This document shows, piece after piece, positions 1 through 7,999 of a stretch of DNA of 64,000 nt. The position numbers and the translations under genes were made by a program. Numbering within the stretch: the first letter of the stretch is position 1; the number at the start of each line of letters is the position of its first letter. Origin of the DNA: Nocardia sp. (GTDB taxonomy: Bacteria; Actinomycetota; Actinomycetes; Mycobacteriales; Mycobacteriaceae); contig NZ_JAODNK010000070.1 of NCBI RefSeq assembly GCF_025465275.1, forward strand, positions 1 through 64,000. The letters are read 5' to 3'. The notes beneath the pieces were generated by a model. The model was not told the DNA's origin. It did no database searches and worked only from the letters and a program-made list of their open reading frames with translations.

Positions 1-83
1 GGACGCAGCGAGCTCAGCCGACCGCCGCTGTCCCGTCTGTGTCCCGTCGCTCGGCCGTTCCGGCGGTGAACAGGGGTCGCTAA

Positions 84-284
84 CTCGACCCACGCCGTAC
101 ACAGGAACGCGACATGCTCGCGCGCGCAATCGAAACCGGGGAGATCTCGCCCAGGCTCGGGCCCGACGCCACGATGGACGCGCTGGTCGGCCCGATCGTC
201 TATCGCGCGCTGACGGGATCGAGCGTCCCCCGGGATCTGGTGGATACCCTTGTCGATGACCTGCTCAGGCCCCGCTCCGACTGA
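84..284 (+). pseudogene. TetR-family regulator, C-terminal remnant
   Basis: The reading frame from about 84 to the TGA at 282-284 encodes a helical tail (MLARAIETGEI at the ATG at 114, then DALVGPIVYRALTGSSV and VDTLVDDLLRP) that matches the ligand-binding C-terminal end of TetR/AcrR regulators. An in-frame TAA at 81-83 cuts it off from anything upstream, and the other two frames of the first 80 bases show no TetR DNA-binding helix-turn-helix. This is therefore the end of a broken regulator, not an intact gene running in from the left edge. A frameshift exactly at the boundary is the only way it could still be part of a gene. Confidence 0.6.
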
Positions 285-798
285 ATGCCGGCTCGGCGGT
301 TCGCCGGCGCAGGGCGCTCCAGACCTGTACGGCAACAAACGATTTCGGTTGTACGTGATGTCATTGTGATGGCGCCCGCTGTGAGTTTGGGCTCCACATG
401 GAGCTGCGTGACGCTCTGCGGATCTCCTTCACCTCGACGCTCCTGGGCGTGCTGCCACGTGCCTGAACCTGCCCACTCGCTGTCATCGACGGGCAGGTCG
501 CCTCCTGGTCTTCGTTCCACATCCCAGTGTCCTGAAGTGTGATGTACTCGGCGCGCTACTCGACCTCGGCAATCACTGACTTCCACCACGCCACGGCCGA
601 GCTTCAACATCCTCAACGGCATCGCGCTCGAGGCTCTGGCCTGGTTGAATACTCGCGCTTTCCAGGTACGCATGGGCACGCTCGGCGCATCCAACGTGAA
701 CTACGACTTTCCCGGCCTTTGGTATCCACGCATGGAACAACGGGCAGGCCACCGTGGCCCTCGCTCTCGAACCGGCCCGCCCGAAACCTTCGATTCGG
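285..798. other. No convincing gene
   Basis: About 510 bases between the TetR remnant and the tail-end of the methyltransferase gene. Open frames here are arginine/serine-rich shadows. A stretch at about 603-750 on the plus strand reads as a more normal peptide (SFNILNGIALEALAWLNT, then GLWYPRM) without start codon or recognisable family, possibly a remnant. Nothing else is visible. Confidence 0.4.
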
Positions 799-1620
799 TC
801 ACGCTGTCACGGTGAGGAATTGGGTCTGGATCTGGACGGCCTGGCCGGATACCGGCAGCTCGAAGTGGTTGACCGCGGTCACCTTGTCGGCGTCTTTCAC
901 CTGCCATCCGGCTTTGTCGAACAGTGCCAGCCACGCGTCGCGGGTACCGATGGTGCGCAGTGGCCCGACACCACCGAACATCTCCCCGTCGACGGTGGAG
1001 ACGACCAGCGCGGAGTCGAGGCCGGCGGGGTGCACTTCGGCGGTGACGGCCAGGGTGCTGCCAGCTGCGGCACGGCTGGAGGTAGCGGTGATCAGCCGTT
1101 CGACGTCGTTCGGTTCGAGGAACAGCACGAGGTGCTCGGCGATGAACAGTGTCGGGCGGTCGGCGTCGTGTCCGGCGCGGGACAGGACCTCGGCGACGTC
1201 GTCGGTTCCGAAGTCCACGGCGACCAGGATGAGGTGGGCGGTGTCGGTATCCATTGCTTCGAGTCGGCGCGCCTTGTCGGCGATGATGTCGGGCAGGTCG
1301 AGGTCGAAGAATTCCACGTCGGGAGCCCAAAACCGCAGCGCGCGGTCGTCATAGCCTGCGCCGAGATTGACGATCTGGGGAACCCCCGCCGTGATGGCAT
1401 CGAGCACGAGCTGGTCGAAGTAAGGGGTACGCGGAGCCAGCAGGTCCAGCGAGAGGGTGATGTCGCTGGGCTGGCCGTCGGGATCGATGGCTTGCAGTCC
1501 CCGCACGAGCAGGCGCGCAGCGTCGGGGTCGCCGCCGCTGGTGTGCGGTCGGTCGAACTCGGCGCGCCCGAGAGCGCACACCTCGCGGATCATGGTCAGG
1601 ATCGGGTTTTCTTGCGACAT
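799..1620 (-). CDS. Class I SAM-dependent methyltransferase, LCMT/PPM1-like
   Basis: A 273-residue protein of the actinobacterial putative S-adenosyl-L-methionine-dependent methyltransferase family related to leucine carboxyl methyltransferases. The SAM-binding strand is visible near residue 85 (IVNLGAGYDDRALRF), followed by FFDLDLPDI, the acidic loop after strand 2, and FIAEHLVLFLEPNDVERL after strand 4. The methyl acceptor is not predictable. The ATG at 1620 has a good ribosome binding site (AAGGAGAAG about 5 bases upstream). It lies 95 bases downstream of a MarR regulator on the same strand, so the regulator probably controls it or they share a transcript. Cytoplasmic. Confidence 0.85.
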   Translation of the reverse strand: MSQENPILTMIREVCALGRAEFDRPHTSGGDPDAARLLVRGLQAIDPDGQPSDITLSLDLLAPRTPYFDQLVLDAITAGVPQIVNLGAGYDDRALRFWAPDVEFFDLDLPDIIADKARRLEAMDTDTAHLILVAVDFGTDDVAEVLSRAGHDADRPTLFIAEHLVLFLEPNDVERLITATSSRAAAGSTLAVTAEVHPAGLDSALVVSTVDGEMFGGVGPLRTIGTRDAWLALFDKAGWQVKDADKVTAVNHFELPVSGQAVQIQTQFLTVTA

Positions 1621-1715
1621 GATGACTTCTCCTTACTTCCCGAGGACGTGCCGGGCGCACGTCGGAAAACGCCGGGGGGACATGGACCTGCTGGATGTTC
1701 AGCCGTGGCCGCGAG

Positions 1716-2162
1716 TCAGGGGTTGCCCGGCCATGGCAGATCGGCGGTGATCTTGTCGAGCAGCACCTGGAGGGTTTCCCGATCTGTGCTGGTCAGCGGG
1801 GCGAGCAGCGATTCGTCGGCGGCGACCATCGCTTCCTCGTGACCGGTGATGAGCTCGATGCCTGTGTCGGTGGCGAAGACGCGTTTGCTGCGTTCGTCGC
1901 CGCTTTCGACACGGCGTTCCACGAGGTTGCGAGCTTCCAGTCCGCGCAGGACACCGGAGACATTCGCGGGCGTCGTCCGTGTCGCCTGCGCGATATCCCG
2001 CTGAATAGCCCCAGGATTGCCAGCCAGGTAGTTAAGGACGAAGGCTTGCGCAAGGGTGAGCCCGCGGGAGCGGATCCAGTCCTGCCCGGCCTGCACCTGA
2101 GCCCAACTGATGACTTGAAGCTTCGCGAGTGGGCTGGCGGGAGGATGTTCCAACGGCTCCAT
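1716..2162 (-). CDS. MarR-family transcriptional regulator
   Basis: A winged-helix regulator of 148 residues when started at the ATG at 2162 (MEPLEHPPASPLAKLQ). The family pattern is clear: a helix-turn-helix (QRDIAQATRTTPANVSGVLR), then the wing (LVERRVESGDERSKRVFATD) and helical dimerisation ends. A longer frame runs up to 2339, but that extension is basic, low-complexity and crosses the palindromic promoter region, so I rejected it. It precedes the methyltransferase gene at 799-1620 and probably represses itself and that gene through the palindromes just upstream. Confidence 0.85.
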   Translation of the reverse strand: MEPLEHPPASPLAKLQVISWAQVQAGQDWIRSRGLTLAQAFVLNYLAGNPGAIQRDIAQATRTTPANVSGVLRGLEARNLVERRVESGDERSKRVFATDTGIELITGHEEAMVAADESLLAPLTSTDRETLQVLLDKITADLPWPGNP

Positions 2163-2170
2163 ACCCTCGA

Positions 2171-2204
2171 CCTTAACTATTAAGGCCTTCACAGTAAAGT
2201 ACTT
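2171..2204. promoter_or_regulatory. Probable MarR operator/promoter
   Basis: Directly upstream of the MarR start lie CCTTAACTATTAAGG (2171-2185, 6-bp arms), AAGGCCTT (2182-2189) and AAGTACTT (2197-2204). Clustered AT-rich palindromes within 45 bases of a MarR start are the usual layout of an autoregulatory operator. That this MarR binds them is inference. Confidence 0.55.
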
Positions 2205-2360
2205 AACTAAATCTGATCCTTCTGACATTGGGCGTTGGAGTCGGCAGGTGCGGGCGGTGGTGTCGCCGAGGCGGCCTCGGCGCGTTGTTCTTTGGACGTC
2301 GTGCGCGCACGCGTCGAAAGCGCCTGGATGTGGCCGCATACCCGCCGTACGGCAACGCCT

Positions 2361-2990
2361 CTACAGAGAGCAGGGGTCCGGGGTCAGGTCCAGGGCGTTG
2401 AGCCACAGATGAGTCAGGGTTGCCGCGGTGTCGTCGAGTGAGACTCCGGTCTTCGACGCCTGATAGAAGGCACGTTCGGTCATCCACACCAGTGCGGTTG
2501 TCACAGCGCGTGCGCCGGTCGGGCCGTCCACATCGGGAAGCCCTGTACGTTCGGCGATGGCCTGGGTGATGTCGCGGATGGCGGTGACGGCCGAATGCCA
2601 GCTCTCGCCGATGGCCGCGACGGTGGGGGCGAGTTCGACGGCGGCGCGCATGACATCGCCGTGGTCGCGCCACATGTCGCGGGTCTGGTCGATGCTGCGC
2701 CGCAGAGCGAGCGCCGGTTCGCCGGAGGCGTCGGCGGCTTCGATTTCCGTGCGTAGCGTGACCACGGTTCGTGCGACCAAGGCGGCCAGGACCGCGTTCT
2801 TGGAAGCGAAGTAGAAGTAGAACGCTCCCCGGGTGATGCCCACCGCGTTGGTGATCGTCTCGATCGTCATCCGGTCGAATCCCAGTGTGTCCAGCTGCAT
2901 TTCGGTGGTGTCGAGGATGGCTTGCTCGCGCTGGTCACCCTTGGTGGGCGCGGCACGGCGGCGGCCGCGGGTGGTTCCGGTTTCGGGCAC
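2361..2990 (-). CDS. TetR/AcrR-family regulator divergent from SDR gene
   Basis: A 209-residue regulator. The DNA-binding domain covers about residues 20-70: TIETITNAVGITRGAFYFYF is the helix-turn-helix and SKNAVLAALV follows. The C-terminal ligand domain is entirely helical (RDMWRDHGDVMRAAVELAPTV, then AVTTALVWMTERAFYQAS), resembling the EthR-like subgroup. It is transcribed away from the short-chain dehydrogenase at 3064, and the 73-base gap holds a perfect 14-bp inverted repeat. The simplest model is a repressor of itself and of the dehydrogenase, released by a substrate-like ligand. Confidence 0.88.
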   Translation of the reverse strand: MPETGTTRGRRRAAPTKGDQREQAILDTTEMQLDTLGFDRMTIETITNAVGITRGAFYFYFASKNAVLAALVARTVVTLRTEIEAADASGEPALALRRSIDQTRDMWRDHGDVMRAAVELAPTVAAIGESWHSAVTAIRDITQAIAERTGLPDVDGPTGARAVTTALVWMTERAFYQASKTGVSLDDTAATLTHLWLNALDLTPDPCSL

Positions 2991-3018
2991 GAACCATTCT
3001 ACCCGAAGACAACTAATT

Positions 3019-3054
3019 TCTACGCTATGTCAATTTTGTCTGACATAGCGTAGA
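3019..3054. promoter_or_regulatory. TetR operator, 14-bp perfect inverted repeat
   Basis: TCTACGCTATGTCA (3019-3032) and its exact reverse complement (3041-3054) are separated by 8 bases. The repeat lies between the divergent TetR (start 2990) and SDR (start 3064) genes and ends 9 bases before the SDR start codon, so binding there would block both promoters. Confidence 0.75.
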
Positions 3055-3063
3055 TTCTGCGTT

Positions 3064-3930
3064 GTGACTGATCGAACCTCCGTCAAGACCTTCCTGATCA
3101 CCGGCGTGAGCTCCGGCTTCGGACAGGCAATCGCACGCAAGGCCATCCAGGACGGCTACGTCGTGGTGGGCACGGTCCGGCGCGAAGCCGACGCTGACGA
3201 ATTCCGGGCACTGCATCCCAGTCGCGCCGTCGCGCGTGTTCTCGATGTCACCGACGACGCGGCGGTCCTGGACACGGTGAATGACATCGAATCCACGGTC
3301 GGCCCGATCGATGTCGTCATCGCCAACGCCGGATACGGCCACGAAGGGGTATTCGAGGAATCGCCGTTGGCCGAACTACGAAACCAGTTCGCGGTCAACG
3401 TCTTCGGCGCGGTGGCCACCATCCAGGCGGTACTGCCGTACCTGCGGGCCCGGCGATCTGGTCACATTCTGGGCATCACCTCCATGGGCGGGCTCATGAC
3501 CGTGCCCGGTCTGGCGTACTACCACGGCAGCAAGTACGCCCTGGAGGGAATCCTCGAGACGCTCGGCAAGGAGGTCGCCGGGTTCGGCATCCATGTCACG
3601 GCCGTCGCGCCCGGCTCGTTCCGCACCGACTGGGCGGGGCGATCCATGGTCCGCACCGAACGTTCGATCCCGGACTACGACGCATTGATGGATCCGGTGC
3701 GCGCACACCGCCGGGCCGCCGACGGCAATCAGCTCGGGAATCCGGAAAAGGCCGCGGCCGCGATACTTTCGGTGATCGAGGCCGCGGACCCGCCGACCCA
3801 CCTGGTGCTCGGCTCCGACGCCCTGCGGCTGATACGGGCCGGCCGAGCGGGCGTCGACGCCGAGATCGAGAAGTGGTCCGACCTCTCGCGCACAACAGAC
3901 TTCGCTGACGGGGCGCAACTGCCGCGCTGA
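3064..3930 (+). CDS. Short-chain dehydrogenase/reductase (SDR)
   Basis: A 288-residue classical SDR that oxidises or reduces an unknown alcohol/carbonyl with NAD(P). Key motifs are present: the dinucleotide-binding glycine motif TGVSSGFG near residue 14, the NAG motif (VIANAGYGHEG), the catalytic serine (GITSMGG) and YYHGSKYALEG with the Tyr-x-x-x-Lys pair. The GTG at 3064 is chosen because it is the first start after the operator and the N-terminus then begins directly before the cofactor strand; there is little room for a Shine-Dalgarno site, so the transcript may be leaderless or nearly so. Probably controlled by the divergent TetR. Confidence 0.88.
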   Translation: MTDRTSVKTFLITGVSSGFGQAIARKAIQDGYVVVGTVRREADADEFRALHPSRAVARVLDVTDDAAVLDTVNDIESTVGPIDVVIANAGYGHEGVFEESPLAELRNQFAVNVFGAVATIQAVLPYLRARRSGHILGITSMGGLMTVPGLAYYHGSKYALEGILETLGKEVAGFGIHVTAVAPGSFRTDWAGRSMVRTERSIPDYDALMDPVRAHRRAADGNQLGNPEKAAAAILSVIEAADPPTHLVLGSDALRLIRAGRAGVDAEIEKWSDLSRTTDFADGAQLPR

Positions 3931-4064
3931 CCCGGCAGGCAGCCGCACCAGTGCCCTAGCGTTTCGGTACCGTGCCGCAGCAGGCAGTGCCAGTTAATCC
4001 TGACGAAAGTCCGCTATTCGGCGGCCATCTCGACCTAGTGACCGACCCGGCACACGCCCAGCGC

Positions 4065-4511
4065 TCAGGGCAGATCCCCAGTTTGCGCGGCTTTTATGAG
4101 GAGTTTGTGCAGGATGACGCGCTCAGCGTCAGTGAGGGTGCAGACAGAGTCGGCCAGGACCGCTTCGACGATCTGCGATCCGGCCTCATAGGCGCGCTTG
4201 CCCTCGTCGGTCAGTTCGTGACGGGTGGCTCGGCCGGGACTGTCAGCCCTTTTCAGCAACCCGCGGTCGATCATCCGCTTGACGAGGGTCCCCAGGGACT
4301 GATCGGTCTGGAAGATCAGTACCGCCAACGTGTGCAGCGTGGCGTCCGGCCGGTCGTGCAGGTGCCGGAGAACATCCCACTGCACCAGGGAGAGCCCGCC
4401 GTGCACGGACAACCGGCGGTTGGCCTCGCGGTGGTGCCGCCACTGCAACCGCTTCACAGCGAGCCCGATCTCCTGAAGCGACGGTGACACCGGCGCAAGG
4501 TATCCCACCAC
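4065..4511 (-). CDS. MarR-family transcriptional regulator
   Basis: A 148-residue winged-helix protein. SLVQWDVLRHLHDRP, TLHTLAVLIFQTDQSLGTLV (recognition region) and LLKRADSPGRATRHELTDEG (wing) follow the MarR plan. Start is a GTG at 4511 behind AGGAGG; a second GTG lies one codon downstream. It diverges from the NmrA-like gene at 4648, and the gap contains an inverted repeat suited to a dimer, so it probably represses that gene and itself. Confidence 0.82.
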   Translation of the reverse strand: MVGYLAPVSPSLQEIGLAVKRLQWRHHREANRRLSVHGGLSLVQWDVLRHLHDRPDATLHTLAVLIFQTDQSLGTLVKRMIDRGLLKRADSPGRATRHELTDEGKRAYEAGSQIVEAVLADSVCTLTDAERVILHKLLIKAAQTGDLP

Positions 4512-4547
4512 CAGCGATCCTCCTCACGATTGACTAACTAAGGTTGT

Positions 4548-4570
4548 TTATATAAGGTTACTTATATAAG
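4548..4570. promoter_or_regulatory. Probable MarR operator
   Basis: TTATATAAG (4548-4556) and CTTATATAA (4561-4569) form a perfect 9-bp inverted repeat with a 4-base spacer; CTTATATAAG (4561-4570) is itself a palindrome. It lies 37 bases upstream of the MarR start and 78 bases upstream of the divergent gene, in very AT-rich sequence for this genome. Confidence 0.6.
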
Positions 4571-4647
4571 TGCAGCGTATCGCACTAACGGCGGCGTGGG
4601 GCGTCGTTGCCTGATAGAGATCCACTTTCTGACCAAGGAGTCATTTC

Positions 4648-5502
4648 ATGAGCATCGTCATCACTGGAGCCACCGGCCAGCTCGGCCGACTCGTCGTCGC
4701 GGATCTGCTGGCGGCGGGTGTCGCACCGGACGCCGTCACCGCGATCGCCCGCAGTGCGGAGAAGGCCGCCGGACTCGGCGTCCACGTGCACGTCGGAGAC
4801 TACGACCAGCCGGAAACGCTCGAAGGCGCGTTCGCGGCGGGCGACCGTGTGCTGCTGATCTCCGGCCCGGAAGTGGGCAAGCGGGTTCCGCAGCACACCG
4901 CCGTGATCGACGCCGCGAAGGCCGCAGGCGTCGCACAACTCGCCTACACCGGCGTCTTCGGAGGCCCGAAGGCGGACTTCACGCTCGTCGCCGAGCACCG
5001 CGCGACCGAGGACCTGGTGCTCGCTTCCGGTCTGCCGTTTACGTTCCTGCGCAACAACTGGTACACCGAGGGGTACACCGCCGGTCTCGCGGACACGGTC
5101 GCACGCGGCGCGGTCACCAACAGCGTGCCGCCGCAGGCCCGCATCGCCACCGCGACCCGCGCGGACTACGCGGCCGCGGCGGCGGTCGTGCTGCGCACCG
5201 AAGGGCACCTCGGCGCCGCGTACGAGCTGAGCGGCGACACCGCATGGACGTTCGGAGAGTTCGCCGCCGAGATCGCCCGGCAGAGCGGCCGGCCGGTGGC
5301 GCACAACTCCGTGAGCCCTGAGGAAAACAAGAAGATCCTGGTTTCCGCCGGGCTGCCGCCCGCGTTCGCCGACGTGCTCGTGGGAGTAAACGCCGCCATC
5401 GGCCGGGGCCTGCTCGCCGGCACGCCGGGCGACCTGTCGCGGCTCATCGGCCGGCCGACGACACCGATCGCCGACTCGATCGCGGCGGCGTTGGCCGGTT
5501 AG
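4648..5502 (+). CDS. NAD(P)-binding NmrA-like protein, quinone oxidoreductase 2-like
   Basis: A 284-residue atypical SDR. The N-terminal MSIVITGATGQLGRLVV carries the GxxGxxG cofactor motif; YTGVFGGPKADFTLVAEHRA and PFTFLRNNWYTEGY match the QorB (YtfG) type NAD(P)H:quinone oxidoreductase, whose usual length (about 286) also fits. It lacks the Tyr-x-x-x-Lys catalytic pair of classical SDRs, as is usual in this group. The start is at 4648 with AAGGAG upstream. The divergent MarR regulator suggests induction by a redox-active or electrophilic compound, by analogy with quinone-responsive regulators. Confidence 0.82.
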   Translation: MSIVITGATGQLGRLVVADLLAAGVAPDAVTAIARSAEKAAGLGVHVHVGDYDQPETLEGAFAAGDRVLLISGPEVGKRVPQHTAVIDAAKAAGVAQLAYTGVFGGPKADFTLVAEHRATEDLVLASGLPFTFLRNNWYTEGYTAGLADTVARGAVTNSVPPQARIATATRADYAAAAAVVLRTEGHLGAAYELSGDTAWTFGEFAAEIARQSGRPVAHNSVSPEENKKILVSAGLPPAFADVLVGVNAAIGRGLLAGTPGDLSRLIGRPTTPIADSIAAALAG

Positions 5503-5608
5503 CTAATGCGCTGCGAACCGCCACGTACCTACCCGAACCTGAGTACAGGTTAAAGAGCCCTTGTCGCCGTAGCATCCGCCGAAAAAACAATGCCTGACCA
5601 GTAGGAAC

Positions 5609-5884
5609 GTGGCTCCCGATGGGGGCAACCCGGTGGTCCAATCGAATGTCACGTTATTCGAATACGATTCGTCCCTCAGGCAGCATCACGTTCACCCCGA
5701 AATCACCACCGGGCCAGGACTGCACGGCGAATTCAACGGCAACGCACTCGTCGTGTCCGGCCTCGTTCGTGACACCTACCGTCCGAACCCCGACGGAACC
5801 ATCACGCTCACTGTCGAAGAGCCCAGGGGCAGTACGTTCTCTCCGCTGATGGTCTGCACGATGACCCGAGACCGACCGTTGTAA
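5609..5884 (+). CDS. Small hypothetical protein
   Basis: A 91-codon frame starting with GTG at 5609 after GTAGGA. The peptide has normal composition with beta-strand character (NALVVSGLVRDTYRP, GTITLTVEEP) but no signal peptide and no family I recognise. It sits alone downstream of the quinone-oxidoreductase-like gene at the edge of the accessory island. It could equally be the end of a lost gene. Confidence 0.4.
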   Translation: MAPDGGNPVVQSNVTLFEYDSSLRQHHVHPEITTGPGLHGEFNGNALVVSGLVRDTYRPNPDGTITLTVEEPRGSTFSPLMVCTMTRDRPL

Positions 5885-6124
5885 ACAGATGCGCTGTTGG
5901 GGGCGGGTCATCACCGACGACAGCCCATACAGTCGGCTGTCCGGTGAGCGGCAAGTTCGAGGACCGCCCACCTCGTCATTGAATTTCTTGTGGCGCAGAT
6001 ACTTCCGGCGGCCGCACGGCGCTCCACCCGCTGATCATCTGTGGCCCAGCGCTGGCCGGTTCGGTCAGCACGATATGCGGCAGTAGTGTGCGGCCGACCG
6101 ACCCAGATAACCAGTGCCCGTGGA

Positions 6125-6173
6125 TCTTCCGCATTCCGCACTGGCCATTGTGATCGATACGGAATGCGGAAGA
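6125..6173. repeat. Perfect 14-bp inverted repeat in a gene-free stretch (5885-6306)
   Basis: TCTTCCGCATTCCG (6125-6138) pairs exactly with 6160-6173 across a 21-base loop. The surrounding 5885-6306 holds no convincing gene; its open frames are proline/arginine-rich shadows. There is no T-tract after the stem, so a classic terminator is unlikely; a protein-binding site, element end or structured RNA are possibilities. Confidence 0.7.
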
Positions 6174-6306
6174 CGCGGACGTTTCCGACTCGCGCTGGTG
6201 GGCGGATCCGGTTGTCTCGCAGGCCGATCTATGGCTAAGTTACCGATGCCGGGGTCGGTGGGGTGATCGTGCTGAGGTCGTCCCAGGCAGTGCTTTCTTT
6301 GGGGGT

Positions 6307-6423
6307 ATGTTGTTCGGTCGAGTATCGATCGTGATCGTGGCGGCGGTCGTGGCGCCGCTGGTTGGGACGACCTTCGCGGCGGCACAGCCAGCGAGCGGGC
6401 AGTGTCGCGACACTTCGCGCTGA
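6307..6423 (+). pseudogene. Signal-peptide fragment
   Basis: A 38-codon frame (ATG at 6307 after GGGGG, stop at 6421) encodes a charged start, a hydrophobic core (VSIVIVAAVVAPLVGTTFA) and an AQP-like signal-peptidase site, then only about nine more residues. This looks like the start of an exported protein whose body has been lost. It could also be a very small secreted peptide. Confidence 0.35.
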
Positions 6424-6555
6424 AATCGGCAATAGCGCGCACTTGAGTGCGTGCGGTAGAGCCAGGATCAGGACCACCGAGCAGTTATCGATCGGACCGG
6501 CCGACTAACGGGAATCCGATGCCTGCAACCCGTGGCCCGTGGGCATACCTACCGT

Positions 6556-6738
6556 ATGACCGACAACGATGTACCCCAAGGTTCGTCGCCGCAGGTACAC
6601 GGTAGCCGCCACCGCGAACCGCTGGATGCGGAGTTCGAGATCGTGATCGCCGAGGGACACGACAGCGAGATCCTCGCGCGAAGCCAAGCCGAAGTGTTGT
6701 GGGAGATCACCAAATGGCAGGCGTCCCGACCGAAATAG
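6556..6738 (+). CDS. Small conserved island protein, copy 1
   Basis: A 60-residue protein. Its C-terminal half (EFEIVIAEGHDSEILARSQA, then EVLWEITKWQASR) is shared with the products at 16257 and 21366, whereas the N-terminal 25 residues vary and are polar (MTDNDVPQGSSPQ). The sequence before the ATG, GGGCATACCTACCGT, is nearly identical to that of copy 2 and leaves no room for a Shine-Dalgarno site, suggesting a leaderless transcript with the -10 element in CATACCT. A hairpin-rich repeat begins 61 bases after the stop codon, as in the other copies. No known function; its strand-then-helix plan could make it a small DNA- or protein-binding factor. Confidence 0.7.
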   Translation: MTDNDVPQGSSPQVHGSRHREPLDAEFEIVIAEGHDSEILARSQAEVLWEITKWQASRPK

Positions 6739-6799
6739 CCGACCCGGAAGCCTCCGCAACGCCCCAACACGACCAGGGAGTCTCAACGTTGACGACCCC

Positions 6800-7032
6800 C
6801 TAGCGCTTGCTGCCACCCAGGGCGAAATCGGCTTCGATCACCAACCGACCAACAAGAAGATGCTGGTCGGTACTATTCCCATCTATATCGTGCCCCGCCG
6901 GGGGCGCTCACCGGGCTTGACCTTTACCCAGGTCAGGCCGGGTACCCACACCAAGTACCCAACCACCGAAACAGAGAAACCCCAGGTCGCCGGTCGCAGG
7001 TTCGTTTCATCGGGGGTTGCTGACAGCTAGCA
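6800..7032 (+). repeat. Hairpin-rich island repeat, copy 1
   Basis: Begins CTAGCG and ends GACAGCTAG at 7030; very similar (about 80% by eye) to 16504-16735. Stems visible: ACCGACC (6844-6850) with GGTCGGT (6865-6871); GCCCC with GGGGC around 6893-6904; and GCTTGACCT (6915-6923) with AGGTCAGGC (6930-6938), one G-U pair. AAACCCC and GGGGGTT near 6981-7020 can also pair. A plus-strand frame of about 60 codons (ending RRFVSSGVADS) and a short minus-strand frame (ending VIEADFALGGSKR) are both open, so coding cannot be excluded. Confidence 0.7.
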
Positions 7033-7129
7033 TCCCAGCTCAGAACACCTATAGGACATGATAGCCAGCCCAGCGGGCCTCCGAAGAGGGCTTAACGCAG
7101 AGTTCCTCCAGCCAGACTGCACGACCGGG

Positions 7130-7717
7130 CTAGGCAGGAGGGAGCGGCTGTGCTCGCCTCCGGACCGCCATCATGTGATCCCGCGGTGTCCACCCATCCC
7201 GCCACACAGGAACCGCCACACTTGCATCACTCACAGCGAGATCCTCACGTGCGGCCACACTGAAGTCCTTACGCAGACGGTAAGCCTCTCGAACAATCAG
7301 CAACCAATCCTCATCGCCGGCAAGCTTCCCGTAGGCGAACCATTCCAAAGTCCATGTGCACCTGTTGAGCTCATCCCCGACCGCCACCGCCTTCGGGCTA
7401 CCCAGCAACTGCACCTCCTGCCACCGCTGAACGCGCTCACGCTCGAGTTCGCCGAGCTGAACAATCCCCTCCTGCAACGAGATCCCGTACGTGTCGGCCT
7501 CGCCCGCTCGTATCCTGACCACACGACCAGCCAAGATGTGCATCCCCCGAGTGACGATCAGGAACTCTGAATACACCTGCAACCGACGCTCATCCCACCG
7601 CGCAGCCTGACTCCGATTCCACTTCGACCGCTCGTTGACATAAGAAGCCAGAAAGGTGATCCCACCACCGATCACCACCCCACCCAACGTGCCGAACAGC
7701 TGAGACAACACGGCCAA
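7130..7717 (-). CDS. Hypothetical single-pass membrane protein
   Basis: About 195 residues. The N-terminus holds one membrane segment (FGTLGGVVIGGGITFLASYV) followed by a charged helical region (ERSKWNRSQAARWDERRLQV) and a mostly helical body. Small actinobacterial proteins with this one-TM plus coiled-coil layout are common in accessory regions; their function is not known to me. The TTG at 7717 opens the frame, but a GTG at 7711 is as likely. It is transcribed against the flow of the surrounding island genes. Confidence 0.65.
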   Translation of the reverse strand: MAVLSQLFGTLGGVVIGGGITFLASYVNERSKWNRSQAARWDERRLQVYSEFLIVTRGMHILAGRVVRIRAGEADTYGISLQEGIVQLGELERERVQRWQEVQLLGSPKAVAVGDELNRCTWTLEWFAYGKLAGDEDWLLIVREAYRLRKDFSVAAREDLAVSDASVAVPVWRDGWTPRDHMMAVRRRAQPLPPA

Positions 7718-7999
7718 ATACTATCCGCGGCAGTGGATTTGACGATGAACTTCAGTGTCAGTCGGTCAAGATCCACCGGCAACGAGGTCAGCGAGATCAG
7801 TCCGCAGGACAGTATGCAGATCGAACCCTAGCTTGACCATGACACGACTCGTCATAGACGACGTCCACCAGGAGGCCGATATCGCCGCCCTGACGGACGA
7901 CCGGATCTATACGCGACAGCGAAGGACCGTGTGCTGCTCGCACGCAGCGGGTGACACTTCAGCCCAGCGAGATAGACGATTGAATTCCGAGGGCTCTCA

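Noticed and set aside
6307-6423. A complete new secreted peptide gene
   Set aside because: After the signal sequence only about nine residues remain; a fragment is the simpler reading, so it was listed with low confidence as a remnant.
6981-7030. tRNA-like T-arm (GGTTCGTTTC) in repeat copies 1 and 2
   Set aside because: No acceptor or anticodon arms can be drawn around it; the surrounding bases do not fold as a tRNA. No tRNA genes were found in the window.
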